From Wolbachia endosymbiont of Spodoptera picta (GTDB lineage: Bacteria > Pseudomonadota > Alphaproteobacteria > Rickettsiales > Anaplasmataceae): a stretch of DNA of 64,000 bases. Positions 47,217 through 56,123 of the stretch are shown here, in pieces; position 1 is the stretch's first letter, and each line of letters starts with the position of its first letter. Under the pieces are notes generated by a model that saw nothing but the letters and a program-made list of their open reading frames with translations, had not been told where the DNA came from and did no database searches. Made by a program: the position numbers and the translations under genes. Location of the stretch: positions 248,001 through 312,000 of the forward strand of contig NZ_CP067976.1 in the NCBI RefSeq assembly GCF_018141665.1. Direction: 5' to 3'.

Positions 47217-47944
47217 TTCGCTGCGTAACTGCCAAATATTTCATTTATCTCCATAATTTCATCAGGTTTACCTTGATAATAGATAGTATTATTTATGCAA
47301 ATTATGTAATCTGAGGATGGTAGAGCAGAGTTAAGGTCATGAGAAGTCATGAGAATCGATACTGATCGTTCTTTTGCGATTTTATTTATAATATCATAAA
47401 ATTTAGCTCGTGCGTTAATATCCATTGCACTGACTGGCTCATCTAAAATGATCAAATCAGATTCTGAAATTAAACAGCGTGCAAGCAGCAGTAATTGTGT
47501 TTGTCCTGCAGAGATTTCTAATACTTGATTTTTTAGGATGTTACCGATACCAACCAATTCTATTGCTTCTGTAACAATGGGTTGATTTTTCTTCAATTTC
47601 TTCGAGGAGCTATTGAAAAGGAAAGACTCAACTGTTATTGGCATCAAATTACCAATACTAAAATTTTGTGGCATATAGCTAATTTTTATATTGTCAGCGA
47701 ATACAATACTTCCAATAAAACCTTTATTTATACCAGCAACTGCTTTCACTAAAGAGGTTTTACCTCCGCCATTTGGACCAAGTATTGTAACTATATCTCC
47801 TCTTTGTACTGATATGTTGATATTATCAAGAACTTTTTTATTACCGTATGAAAGAGTAAGGTTTTCTATTTTTAGAATGCAGTTATTGACACCACTTAAT
47901 TTTTTGGCAAAAATTGACTTCTTCTCAACATTTATATGAGACAT
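47213..47944 (-). CDS. znuC: Zinc ABC transporter ATP-binding protein
   Basis: 243 aa. Walker A G-P-N-G-G-G-K-T-S near residue 57, signature I-S-A-G-Q-T-Q near residue 146 (an A in place of the second G of L-S-G-G-Q) and Walker B L-I-I-L-D-E-P near residue 163. It would drive a ZnuB permease, which is not in this window. The 5' end overlaps the start of znuA by 9 bp on the other strand, a back-to-back layout where the two promoters must lie inside each other's coding sequence. Confidence 0.9.
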   Translation of the reverse strand: MSHINVEKKSIFAKKLSGVNNCILKIENLTLSYGNKKVLDNINISVQRGDIVTILGPNGGGKTSLVKAVAGINKGFIGSIVFADNIKISYMPQNFSIGNLMPITVESFLFNSSSKKLKKNQPIVTEAIELVGIGNILKNQVLEISAGQTQLLLLARCLISESDLIILDEPVSAMDINARAKFYDIINKIAKERSVSILMTSHDLNSALPSSDYIICINNTIYYQGKPDEIMEINEIFGSYAAK

Positions 47945-48811
47945 TTACTGTTTTTTTTTCTATTACTTTTATTTACATTATACTACAATAGTGCCTTTTC
48001 GTCCAATTTAAAAATTGTAGCTACAATCAAACCTATACACTCACTTGTAGCTTCTGTTACAGATGGAATTTCAAAGCCAGAACTACTAATGTACGAAGTA
48101 GTGTCTGAACATAACTACATGCTCAGGCCTTCAGACGCAAGTAAATTAGAATCTAGTAATATTATATTTTATATCGATGATTCTTTGGAAACATTCATTA
48201 AAACTTTCGCTAAAGAAAATAAGAAGTTAATACCGCTATCAAGTGCAATCGATCTACTTCCTGCTCGACCACATTCATTTTCTAGTCACATTCAAGATGA
48301 AAAAGATTTGCATATTTGGCTGAGTCCTGAAAATGCAAAAAGTATGATACTTTCTATCAGTGCAACATTATCTAATATAGATAAAGAAAATGCCTATCGA
48401 TACAATACTAACGCAGAGGAGGCTATAAGAAAGATAGACCAAGAAGTAGAAAAAATTACGAAAGAATTGGATGAGTTAAAAAATCAAAAATACATAGTTA
48501 CTCACGATGCTTATCAATATTTCGAAAAATATTTTGATTTAAGTTACCCAAGCGCCGTTCTTTCTATAGAAGAGGATTCTTACATAGGTATGAAGAGTTT
48601 AATGAAATTAAAAAAGGTAATGAAAGAGGAAAACGTTAAATGTATTGTTTCTCATTCACGAGAGGATAGCATAAAGCCTAATGTCTTTTCTAGTGACGTA
48701 AAAATGGTGATTCTTGATCCTATTGGATCAGATGTAGAGCCTGGAAAGGATGCATATCTAGATATAATCAGCAGCATTGCACAAAATTTCAAGTCTTGTT
48801 TCACTGAGTAA
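47936..48811 (+). CDS. znuA: Periplasmic zinc-binding protein
   Basis: 291 aa with a hydrophobic signal sequence (L-L-F-F-F-L-L-L-L-F-T-L) and a cleavage site near residue 22 (N-S-A-F-S). ZnuA-like core A-T-I-K-P-I-H-S-L with a metal-ligand His, E-H-N-Y-M-L-R-P near residue 61, H-I-W-L-S-P and T-H-D-A-Y-Q-Y-F. The His-rich loop of some ZnuA proteins is absent. It feeds zinc to the ZnuBC transporter. Confidence lower on the exact start because of the overlap with znuC. Confidence 0.9.
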   Translation: MRHLLFFFLLLLFTLYYNSAFSSNLKIVATIKPIHSLVASVTDGISKPELLMYEVVSEHNYMLRPSDASKLESSNIIFYIDDSLETFIKTFAKENKKLIPLSSAIDLLPARPHSFSSHIQDEKDLHIWLSPENAKSMILSISATLSNIDKENAYRYNTNAEEAIRKIDQEVEKITKELDELKNQKYIVTHDAYQYFEKYFDLSYPSAVLSIEEDSYIGMKSLMKLKKVMKEENVKCIVSHSREDSIKPNVFSSDVKMVILDPIGSDVEPGKDAYLDIISSIAQNFKSCFTE

Positions 48812-49178
48812 TGAGTTCTTTTATCTATTCAGATAGCATTGCAAACTTAGTGCTTTCTATTCCAATCACAACTATACCGACATTATCTACCAGAAGTATA
48901 TCATCCCAGTCTGGGATTCAGTTAAGTTGGTAAGCATAAAAATATTATGTTAAAGCACAACGTTCTTGATGAGACTAGGGCAAGCCAATGTCAGCTACTT
49001 GAATGACACCATTTGCTATGCCCTCAAAAATGAATGCTCGTACAGCTGTGTGCCAGCTACTTGCATCTGCTATTTTTACTCATAATTATCTTGCCTGAAC
49101 GAACTTAATTTCAAGTAGTTAATTATAGAAATAATCGTATAAAAAAAAGAAGATAACCAATATCTTCTTTTACTCTAA
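48812..49178. other. Spacer with dispersed palindrome debris
   Basis: About 370 bp. Contains ATCATCCCAGTCTGGGATTC near 48900, a shortened relative of the palindromic elements at 54532 and 56301, and a decayed stretch near 48985-49075 with repeated GCCAGCTACTTG-like words. No gene. Confidence 0.5.
49141..49171 (-). terminator. Rho-independent terminator of the small Cys-rich gene
   Basis: On the minus strand an 11-bp stem (AAAAGAAGATA with TATCTTCTTTT) around a 5-nt loop ends in a run of T. It lies 8 bp beyond the stop codon of the gene at 49179-49475. Confidence 0.8.
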
Positions 49179-49475
49179 TTAAAAAGACATTGAATTGTAA
49201 TTGTCTATTTCATCTGATATAAGCGATAATTTTATGCTCTCAAAACGGAGATTACTTGCAATATCTGTTAACTGTTCACTAAGTGTTACTTTTTCTGGTG
49301 AATGGTGTTCAGGAGCTTTTAATTTTCTATTACAGTCAGCCTTACACCAAGATCTATTAATTTTTGTCAAGAAATCATTACCCTCGTATTTATTTTCACA
49401 CTGTCTGTGGCACAAATTAAGTAAATCAACACCATGCACTGTCAATGAAGCAGAATCTTGTGTAAATTTTACCAT
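49179..49475 (-). CDS. Small cysteine-rich hypothetical protein (twin CX3C)
   Basis: 98 aa, no signal peptide. L-C-H-R-Q-C near residue 22 and W-C-K-A-D-C near residue 43 make two CX3C motifs 17 residues apart. The rest is polar and helical. AAGGAG lies 8 nt before the ATG and a terminator follows the stop, so this is a real single-gene unit. No family recognised; the twin CX3C spacing resembles intermembrane-space chaperones of mitochondria but that could be chance. Confidence 0.75.
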   Translation of the reverse strand: MVKFTQDSASLTVHGVDLLNLCHRQCENKYEGNDFLTKINRSWCKADCNRKLKAPEHHSPEKVTLSEQLTDIASNLRFESIKLSLISDEIDNYNSMSF

Positions 49476-49509
49476 AATATACTCCTTAATCTTATTATAT
49501 CTATATTAA

Positions 49510-50432
49510 CATATAAATGTGAATATTATACTCATATAGTTACTTTTTATGGCAAGTGGTTTTTGGTTATTTTCTAAACTTTCTTTATAAAAACCATAGG
49601 CGCCTATTGGTTTTTAGCTAAAGTAAAGATCAAGTATCTGGCATACTGGACATAAAATCCTCCTGTGTAAAAAAGATTAGAAAAAAAGTGCGGCGCACAT
49701 ACGACAGAGATTAAGTATGTGTGTGCACCCACGTACGCTGAAGAAGATACGCCACATTTTTTAATGAGTTTGATTGTTTAATGAAAAAAGTCTGCAGATA
49801 AAGATAGATTTTGAGCTCTTAAAATATCTTTGAATATGATTATAGTCAGATTTAAAATATGCGCAAGCAATTTTTTTCTGTAAAAGTTTAACAAAAGAAT
49901 TCAAAAGTTTGTGAACAACCTCTAAGTGTATGGTCACAGAGTGTGATGGTATATAGACTATCTGGATCATTTAAAGTGTCAGATCAAGTCTTATTTAATA
50001 AATTGAAGAACTAAGTTGTTGATAACTGACCTTTAATTTTTATAGGGACACTTTCGACTTCTTTAGTAAGAACATACTATAAGAACTATAATTATGTGCA
50101 TTTATACATAATACTGTGGGTAATTTTTTAAAATAAAAAGAAGTAGCCTATCTAGTACCTTTAGTGTACATTAAAAACAGTAAATTTATACTAAAACTTC
50201 TACACTTGCCAAGCTTTCTAATGACTTTTTTCCATTTAAGCAATAAAAAGGCCAGATCAGGACAAAAACGCTACCATTTTCAGCCCTTATTCAGGTGGCT
50301 CAATCCCCATAACTTATACAAGTTACCGTAATCTTTCAAAACCTCAAATAGACTTTCTCTAATGCAAAACAGTATAACTAGTGAGCAATAAGCTACACTC
50401 CTTTTAGCTGTAAGCTTTGCATGATAATATAC
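49510..50432. other. Gene-free region before rpmG
   Basis: About 920 bp with no protein gene on either strand. The main structured part is at 49681-49763 (see the ncRNA candidate). The rest is AT-rich with no repeat I can support. Promoters for the flanking genes may lie near its ends. Confidence 0.5.
49681..49763. ncRNA. Possible structured small RNA
   Basis: A GC-richer island between A- and T-runs: GTGCGGCGCACATAC and then GTATGTGTGTGCAC form a hairpin around a 12-nt loop, followed by a second G/C-rich arm and a T6 run. The strand is uncertain, as the reverse strand also ends in T7. It is in an otherwise AT-rich gap, so an RNA role is likely but unproven. Confidence 0.35.
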
Positions 50433-50633
50433 TTACTTTAATTTTTCTTCTTTAAATAATACGTGTCTTCTGACCACTGGGTCATACTTTCTAAACTCGA
50501 GCTTCTTGGGAAGGTTCTTAGGATTACGTTTTTTTACACAAAAATAGCCTGTTAGTTTCTCTTCTCCAGTTTTTGTTGTTTTGGTTGCGGTGCTAACTAG
50601 CTTGACAAGCAAAGAAGCATTTTTTTTCGCCAT
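50433..50633 (-). CDS. rpmG: 50S ribosomal protein L33
   Basis: 66 aa from M-A-K-K-N-A-S at 50633, the start that fits the family (the frame is open to 50681). [17 protein letters not shown] is the L33 signature. Lacks zinc-binding cysteines, the C-minus form. A component of the large subunit near the E site. Confidence 0.96.
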   Translation of the reverse strand: MAKKNASLLVKLVSTATKTTKTGEEKLTGYFCVKKRNPKNLPKKLEFRKYDPVVRRHVLFKEEKLK

Positions 50634-50781
50634 AATTGTAGTGATATAATAAATTCTATGCAAGTTTAGAACGCAAAACACTGAAAGTCAACCCAATAAT
50701 GCAGGTCGCAAAATTCTTGACAATCAATAATATATTAAGTAGTATAAGAACATTTCAGAATGAAAAGCAGACGGTAAATAA

Positions 50782-52539
50782 GTGGCAAGTGATGGCAAAA
50801 GGTTATTATTGATAGAAAGTACTACCTGTTCTAACGAGGTAAGGGTTGCCCTACTAGTTAATGGTAGGGTTGTAGAGTTTGAACAAGAATTCAAGGAAAA
50901 AAGACAATTAAGAGGTAATATATACGTTGCTTATGTAAAGCGTATAGAGCCTGCTTTGCAGGCCGTGTTCATTGAGTATGGAAAAAATAAGCAAGGTTTT
51001 TTGTCTTTTTCTGAGATATCTCTAAATTACTTTAATATTCCAGAAAAAGAGAAGGAAATTTTCCCTGACGCAGGCTATTCGAGCGATGTGGACTGTTCAA
51101 ATGATAATTGCACAGAAGAAGGCCTAGATTCTACAGCTAGTAATGAATCCAGCAGTGGTTTTGTGAGGGAGGTACCTTTACATAGAAAATATAAGTTACA
51201 AGATGTGATTTCAGTAAATCAAAAGTTATTGGTTCAATTAACTAAAGAAGAACGAGGAAATAAAGGAGCTTCATTTACAACATACGTAACTTTGGTTGGT
51301 AGATACTGTGTTTTCATGCCCAATTCCATAAGTAGGGGTGGAGTATCTCGCAGAATTGAAGATACCAACGTTAGAAAACAGTTAAAGGATATATTAAATT
51401 CAATAAATTTACCAAAAGGCTCAGGTTTAATAGTAAGAACTGTTGGTGCAGGAAAAAGTAAGAAAGAAATTGAGCAAGATTACGATAATTTGACCTTATT
51501 ATGGCAAGATATCCAGCAAAACTTCTCTTCTTTAAATGTTCCATCATTAATTTACAACGAAGCAGATGTAGTTATGAGATCTGTACGTGACTTTTGTAGT
51601 AATGATACAGAAATTATAGTATCTGATAGAGAAGTTTGTGAAGCGGTAAGAAAATACACTAAAAATGTGTTACAAGGAAAATTACGTCCTAGATTATATA
51701 GAGGTTCTGTTCCAATCTTTACTTACTATCGAGTCGAAGATCAAATTTCTGAATTATATAGCAATAGAGTAGAATTACCATCTGGTGGGTCTTTGGTGAT
51801 AACCTTAACTGAGGCATTTGTTTCAATAGACGTAAATTCAGGGAAAATGACAGGAGAAGATAACATAGAAAAAACAGCTTATAGAACTAATATGGAGGCA
51901 TTATCTGAAATATCAAGGCAAGCGAATCTCAGGGGCTTATCAGGGTTAATAGTTGTTGATTTTATTGACATGTTGAAACTTGAGTATTGCAAAAATGTTG
52001 AATTTGCTATCAAGCAGGCGTTTAAAGATGATAGAGCTAAAGTTCAATTTAGCTTTATCAATGACTTTGGTTTAATGGTCTTTTCAAGACAAAGAATTAA
52101 ACCAAATATACAGGAAATTAATACTACAGAGTGCTTACGCTGTAAAGGTATTGGAAGAGTGAAATCAAACGAAGTGGTTGTTGCATCGATACTAAGGGAT
52201 TTGCAACATATTGCTAATAAAAATCAAAATAAGTCCTTTGATTTAATAGCACGCAGTGCAGTTATAGCGCACATTTTTAATAATAAGCGTGATATGGTTT
52301 CTACAATCGAAAAAGAGTTCAATATTACATTAAATGTTAGTATTGATAATAGTTTAGATGCAGATACATTTATTTTAAAGCAAGGAGACCATATTAATTT
52401 TAATGATTATAAGCCATTGCAGAATTCTGGATGTCAAATTGTGAATAGCAGGGATAAAGAAGCTGGTAGTTCAGATAAACTACCGGGCAACTTTTGGTTA
52501 ACTAAATGGCTTTCGCGCCTTTTGGGCTCTAACAACTAA
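50782..52539 (+). CDS. rng: Ribonuclease E/G
   Basis: 585 aa. S1 RNA-binding domain near 38-120 (G-N-I-Y-V-A-Y-V-K-R-I-E-P-x-L-Q-A-V-F-I-E-Y-G) with an acidic insertion near residue 95-120. Catalytic Asp residues in S-I-D-V-N-S-G and V-V-D-F-I-D-M; the zinc-link C-L-R-C is near residue 450. Lacks the long C-terminal scaffold of E. coli RNase E, so the size is between RNase E and RNase G. The start is a GTG (G-T-G-G-C-A) at 50782. It initiates rRNA and mRNA processing. Confidence 0.94.
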   Translation: MASDGKRLLLIESTTCSNEVRVALLVNGRVVEFEQEFKEKRQLRGNIYVAYVKRIEPALQAVFIEYGKNKQGFLSFSEISLNYFNIPEKEKEIFPDAGYSSDVDCSNDNCTEEGLDSTASNESSSGFVREVPLHRKYKLQDVISVNQKLLVQLTKEERGNKGASFTTYVTLVGRYCVFMPNSISRGGVSRRIEDTNVRKQLKDILNSINLPKGSGLIVRTVGAGKSKKEIEQDYDNLTLLWQDIQQNFSSLNVPSLIYNEADVVMRSVRDFCSNDTEIIVSDREVCEAVRKYTKNVLQGKLRPRLYRGSVPIFTYYRVEDQISELYSNRVELPSGGSLVITLTEAFVSIDVNSGKMTGEDNIEKTAYRTNMEALSEISRQANLRGLSGLIVVDFIDMLKLEYCKNVEFAIKQAFKDDRAKVQFSFINDFGLMVFSRQRIKPNIQEINTTECLRCKGIGRVKSNEVVVASILRDLQHIANKNQNKSFDLIARSAVIAHIFNNKRDMVSTIEKEFNITLNVSIDNSLDADTFILKQGDHINFNDYKPLQNSGCQIVNSRDKEAGSSDKLPGNFWLTKWLSRLLGSNN

Positions 52540-52612
52540 ACGGGACTTGTAATTAACGAGTTTTATACTTATATATTTTACATCAGATAATATTTAAAAG
52601 GGAGTATTCATT

Positions 52613-54526
52613 ATGGGAAGAGCAATAGGTATAGATCTTGGAACAACAAATTCTTGTGTTGCAATAATGCAAGGCAAGGATGCAAAAGTAATCGAGAATA
52701 AAGAAGGAGCAAGAACTACTCCGTCTATAGTTGCATTTACTTCGTCTAGAGAAAGGTTGATTGGTGCTCCAGCAAAAAGGCAAGCAACTACCAATGCAAA
52801 TAATACTTTTTTTGCAACTAAGAGATTGATAGGTCGCCAATATAGCGATCCTGAAATGAAGAATCTAGGTGTACCGTATAAGGTATTTGCAGCAAAAAAT
52901 GGTGATGCATGGGTTAAAACAACTGATAGTAAAGAATACTCTCCTAGTCAAATTGGTGCATTTATACTACAAAACCTGAAAGAAGCAGCTGAGGCTTATC
53001 TTGGGGAAGAAGTAAAGGATGCTGTGATAACAGTGCCGGCGTACTTCAATGATTCTCAACGTCAAGCAACAAAAGATGCAGGAAAAATTGCTGGATTAAA
53101 TGTCCTCAGAATAATTAACGAACCAACTGCTGCAGCACTTGCTTATGGTCTTGATAAAAAGCACGGACACACAATAGTAGTGTATGATCTTGGTGGTGGT
53201 ACATTTGATGTTTCAGTTCTTGAAATAGGTGACGGAGTTTTTGAAGTAAAGGCTACAAATGGTGATACTCACCTTGGAGGGGAAGACTTCGATAATGCAG
53301 TAGTAAATTATTTACTGGGTGAATTCAAGAAAAGTAATGGCATTGATTTGAAAAACGATCCAATGGCTATGCAAAGAATCAAAGAAGCTGCAGAAAAAGC
53401 AAAGGTAGAATTGTCAAGTGCAATGGAAACAGAAGTAAATCTACCGTTTGTTACAGCTGATGCAAGTGGCCCAAAACACTTAAATATGAAGCTAACAAGA
53501 GCAAAGCTTGAAAGTTTAGTGAATGATTTAATTGAAAGGACTATAATTCCTTGCAAAAAAGCTCTTGAAGATGCTGGTTTGTCTGCTAGTCAAATTGGTG
53601 AAGTAGTTCTTGTTGGTGGCATGACTCGTATGCCAAAAGTCATAGAGAAAGTTAAAGAATTCTTTGGCAAAGATCCACATAGAGGAGTTAACCCTGATGA
53701 AGTTGTAGCAATTGGGGCTGCAATACAAGCAGGAATTATTCAAGGTGATGTAAGAGATGTGTTACTACTTGACGTAACTCCACTTTCTCTTGGTATTGAA
53801 ACTCTAGGGGGAGTGTTCACTCCACTTATTGAACGTAATACTACTATTCCCACAAAAAAATCTCAGGTGTTTTCAACTGCAGAAGATAACCAAACAGCCG
53901 TTACAATTAAGGTACATCAAGGTGAAAGAAAATTGGCGATTGATAATAAACTGCTTGGTCAGTTTAGTTTAGAAGGAATACCACCTGCTCCTCGCGGGGT
54001 TCCTCAAATTGAGGTGACATTTGATATAGATGCAAATGGAATAGCGCATGTTTCTGCAAAGGATAAAGCTACTGGAAAAGAGCAAAAAATACGTATTAAG
54101 TCTTCAGGTGGTTTATCGGAGGATGAAATAAATCGGATGGTGAGAGAAGCTGAGGAAAAAGCACAAGAAGATGAAAAGCGTAAGAAATTTATTGAAGTGA
54201 AGAATCAAGCGGATAGTTTAGTTCATTCTACAGAAAAATCTCTAACAGAATATGGTGATAAAATTTCTCCAGAAGATAAATCTGCTATTGAAAATGCAGT
54301 TAATGAGTTAAAGGAAGTGAGTAAATCTGACAACATTGATGATGCTGATTCAATACAACAGAAAGTTACTAACCTCTCTCAGTTATCTATGAAACTTGGA
54401 GAAGCTATGTATAAGGAATCTCAACAACAACAAGGTGGAGAAAGCTCATCCACAACAAATAATGAGGAAGAAAAAGTAGTAGATTCTGATTATCAAGACA
54501 TGGATAATAAAGAAGAGAATAAGTAA
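52613..54526 (+). CDS. dnaK: Chaperone protein DnaK (Hsp70)
   Basis: 637 aa, full length. D-L-G-T-T-N-S-C at residues 8-15, [23 protein letters not shown] and [12 protein letters not shown] are the classic nucleotide-binding-domain signatures; the C-terminal lid ends in an acidic tail. AAGGGAG lies 9 nt before the ATG. It folds nascent and stressed proteins. No dnaJ is adjacent in this window. Confidence 0.98.
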   Translation: MGRAIGIDLGTTNSCVAIMQGKDAKVIENKEGARTTPSIVAFTSSRERLIGAPAKRQATTNANNTFFATKRLIGRQYSDPEMKNLGVPYKVFAAKNGDAWVKTTDSKEYSPSQIGAFILQNLKEAAEAYLGEEVKDAVITVPAYFNDSQRQATKDAGKIAGLNVLRIINEPTAAALAYGLDKKHGHTIVVYDLGGGTFDVSVLEIGDGVFEVKATNGDTHLGGEDFDNAVVNYLLGEFKKSNGIDLKNDPMAMQRIKEAAEKAKVELSSAMETEVNLPFVTADASGPKHLNMKLTRAKLESLVNDLIERTIIPCKKALEDAGLSASQIGEVVLVGGMTRMPKVIEKVKEFFGKDPHRGVNPDEVVAIGAAIQAGIIQGDVRDVLLLDVTPLSLGIETLGGVFTPLIERNTTIPTKKSQVFSTAEDNQTAVTIKVHQGERKLAIDNKLLGQFSLEGIPPAPRGVPQIEVTFDIDANGIAHVSAKDKATGKEQKIRIKSSGGLSEDEINRMVREAEEKAQEDEKRKKFIEVKNQADSLVHSTEKSLTEYGDKISPEDKSAIENAVNELKEVSKSDNIDDADSIQQKVTNLSQLSMKLGEAMYKESQQQQGGESSSTTNNEEEKVVDSDYQDMDNKEENK

Positions 54527-54531
54527 TTTGA

Positions 54532-54567
54532 TTGTCATCCCAGTGCCCAGATACTGTGGGATGACAA
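54532..54567. repeat. Palindromic repeat after dnaK (Wolbachia palindromic-element type)
   Basis: Eleven-base arms TTGTCATCCCA and TGGGATGACAA around a 14-nt loop. The arm matches that of the element inside murE (56301), so it is a dispersed repeat. It also may act as a terminator for dnaK, though no T-run follows. Confidence 0.85.
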
Positions 54568-54598
54568 GAGGAGCGTATTGTTGCTTAAAGGAACTATT

Positions 54599-54883
54599 GT
54601 GGATATTATTAAGACAATAGAAGAAAAATTACGCGATTCAATAGGTGTAATTGATATTAATATTATCGATGAATCAGCAAAGCATGTAGATCATTATTTT
54701 GCTTCTTCTTCGACACTACCTTCACATATCAAATTAGTATTAATATCTAACGACTTTTCTGGAATGAGCTCTTTAAAGAGGCATAAATTGATCTATGAAT
54801 TATTAAAGAGTGAAATAGAGCGATTACATGCGATTTCTCTTCACTTGTATACGCAAAGCGAATACAATCTAAAAAATAAATAA
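54599..54883 (+). CDS. bolA: BolA-family protein
   Basis: 94 aa from a GTG at 54599 with AAAGGA 6 nt upstream. The frame also opens at a TTG at 54578. H-K-L-I-Y-E-L-L near residue 62 and F-S-G-M-S-S-L-K-R-H are the usual BolA landmarks, with a loop H-V-D-H-Y where BolA1-type proteins have H; BolA proteins pair with monothiol glutaredoxins in iron-sulfur handling. It starts 73 bp after dnaK. Confidence 0.85.
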   Translation: MDIIKTIEEKLRDSIGVIDINIIDESAKHVDHYFASSSTLPSHIKLVLISNDFSGMSSLKRHKLIYELLKSEIERLHAISLHLYTQSEYNLKNK

Positions 54884-54890
54884 TAAAAAT

Positions 54891-56123
54891 ATGAACGAAG
54901 AGTCTTTATTAGTTAAAGCAGGAAGAAAATTTAATGATTATAAAGGGTCGATGAACCCACCAGTTTATCATTCTTCTACTATATTATTTCCTACTTACAA
55001 GGACTACTTAAATGCAGCAAATGGAGAAAGTATATACGATGTAATCAATGATGGTGTTGCAAGGGATTACAGTTACAGTAATGTTGGTACGCCTACTGTT
55101 CATTATTTTTCAAATGCACTGGCTGAAATTGAGGGTAGGGGACAAGCACTCATCTACCCTTCTGGATTATTTGCACTTACTTTTGCTATTTTGACTTTCA
55201 CTAAAGCAGGTTCACATGTCCTGATACAAGATAATAGTTATTATAGGCTAAAGAGATTTGCCGAAAATGAACTACCAAAAAGAGGAGTAGAAGTAACTTT
55301 TTATAATCCGACACAGGATATAACTGATTTAGTTCAGAGTAATACTTCACTCATCATGATTGAGACTCCTGGTTCTATAACGTTTGAGATTTCAAATATA
55401 GAGCATATAGTAAAAGTTGCTAAAGCACGTGGAATCGTAACCGTTTGTGACAATTCATGGGCCACTCCTTTGTTGTTTAAGCCGCTTGATTATGGAATTG
55501 ATGTTGCACTATACGCGGTGACAAAGTATCTAGCCGGTCACTCAGATCTAGTGATGGGAGCTATGGTTGCTGAAAGTAAAATTTTTAAATTGCTTTATGA
55601 GAGCTATAAAAATTATGGAGTCACCATTCAATCGCATGACTGTTACCTTGCACACAGGGGACTTAGAACACTGCAAACACGCATGAGGAAGCATCAAAGT
55701 ACAGCAATGCAAGTGGCAAAGTGGCTGGAAAAACATCCAAAAATCAAAAAAGTCTTATACCCCGCACTTTTTTCCTATTCTCAGCATGATTTATGGAAAA
55801 GTTATTTCAAAGGGGCAAGTAGCGTATTTAGTATAGTACTCGATAGAGAATATTCATGTGAAGAACTAGGCTGTATGGTTGATCACATGAAAGTTTTCGG
55901 CATCGGTGCTTCTTGGGGAGGATGTGACAGTTTGATACTACCAATAGGTCATAAATCTATGTCGAGATCTGTCATGAATTCAGATTATGGTGGAAGTTTT
56001 GTGCGAATATTTTGCGGACTAGAAGATCCTGAAGATTTGATTTTTGACTTGAATACTGCATTAATAAGACTGCCATGTTCAAGTGTTAAAGATGATTGTG
56101 AGACTGAAAGAGCTACTGCATAA
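54891..56123 (+). CDS. metC: Cys/Met-metabolism PLP enzyme (cystathionine beta-lyase-like)
   Basis: 410 aa. R-D-Y-S-Y-S-N-V-G-T-P-T near residue 62, the PLP-lysine in A-V-T-K-Y-L-A-G-H-S-D near residue 211, and S-W-G-G-C-D-S-L near residue 340. Family members cleave or form cystathionine; which reaction is not clear. 7 bp after bolA. The end overlaps the start of murE by 32 bp on the same strand. Confidence 0.9.
   Translation: MNEESLLVKAGRKFNDYKGSMNPPVYHSSTILFPTYKDYLNAANGESIYDVINDGVARDYSYSNVGTPTVHYFSNALAEIEGRGQALIYPSGLFALTFAILTFTKAGSHVLIQDNSYYRLKRFAENELPKRGVEVTFYNPTQDITDLVQSNTSLIMIETPGSITFEISNIEHIVKVAKARGIVTVCDNSWATPLLFKPLDYGIDVALYAVTKYLAGHSDLVMGAMVAESKIFKLLYESYKNYGVTIQSHDCYLAHRGLRTLQTRMRKHQSTAMQVAKWLEKHPKIKKVLYPALFSYSQHDLWKSYFKGASSVFSIVLDREYSCEELGCMVDHMKVFGIGASWGGCDSLILPIGHKSMSRSVMNSDYGGSFVRIFCGLEDPEDLIFDLNTALIRLPCSSVKDDCETERATA

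Noticed and set aside
49201..49509. Forward 102-codon frame opposite the Cys-rich gene
   Set aside because: The leftward frame has a ribosome site and terminator; the forward one has neither.
54532..54567. Terminator of dnaK
   Set aside because: The hairpin is strong but there is no T-run and the same palindrome occurs inside murE, so it is called a dispersed repeat instead.
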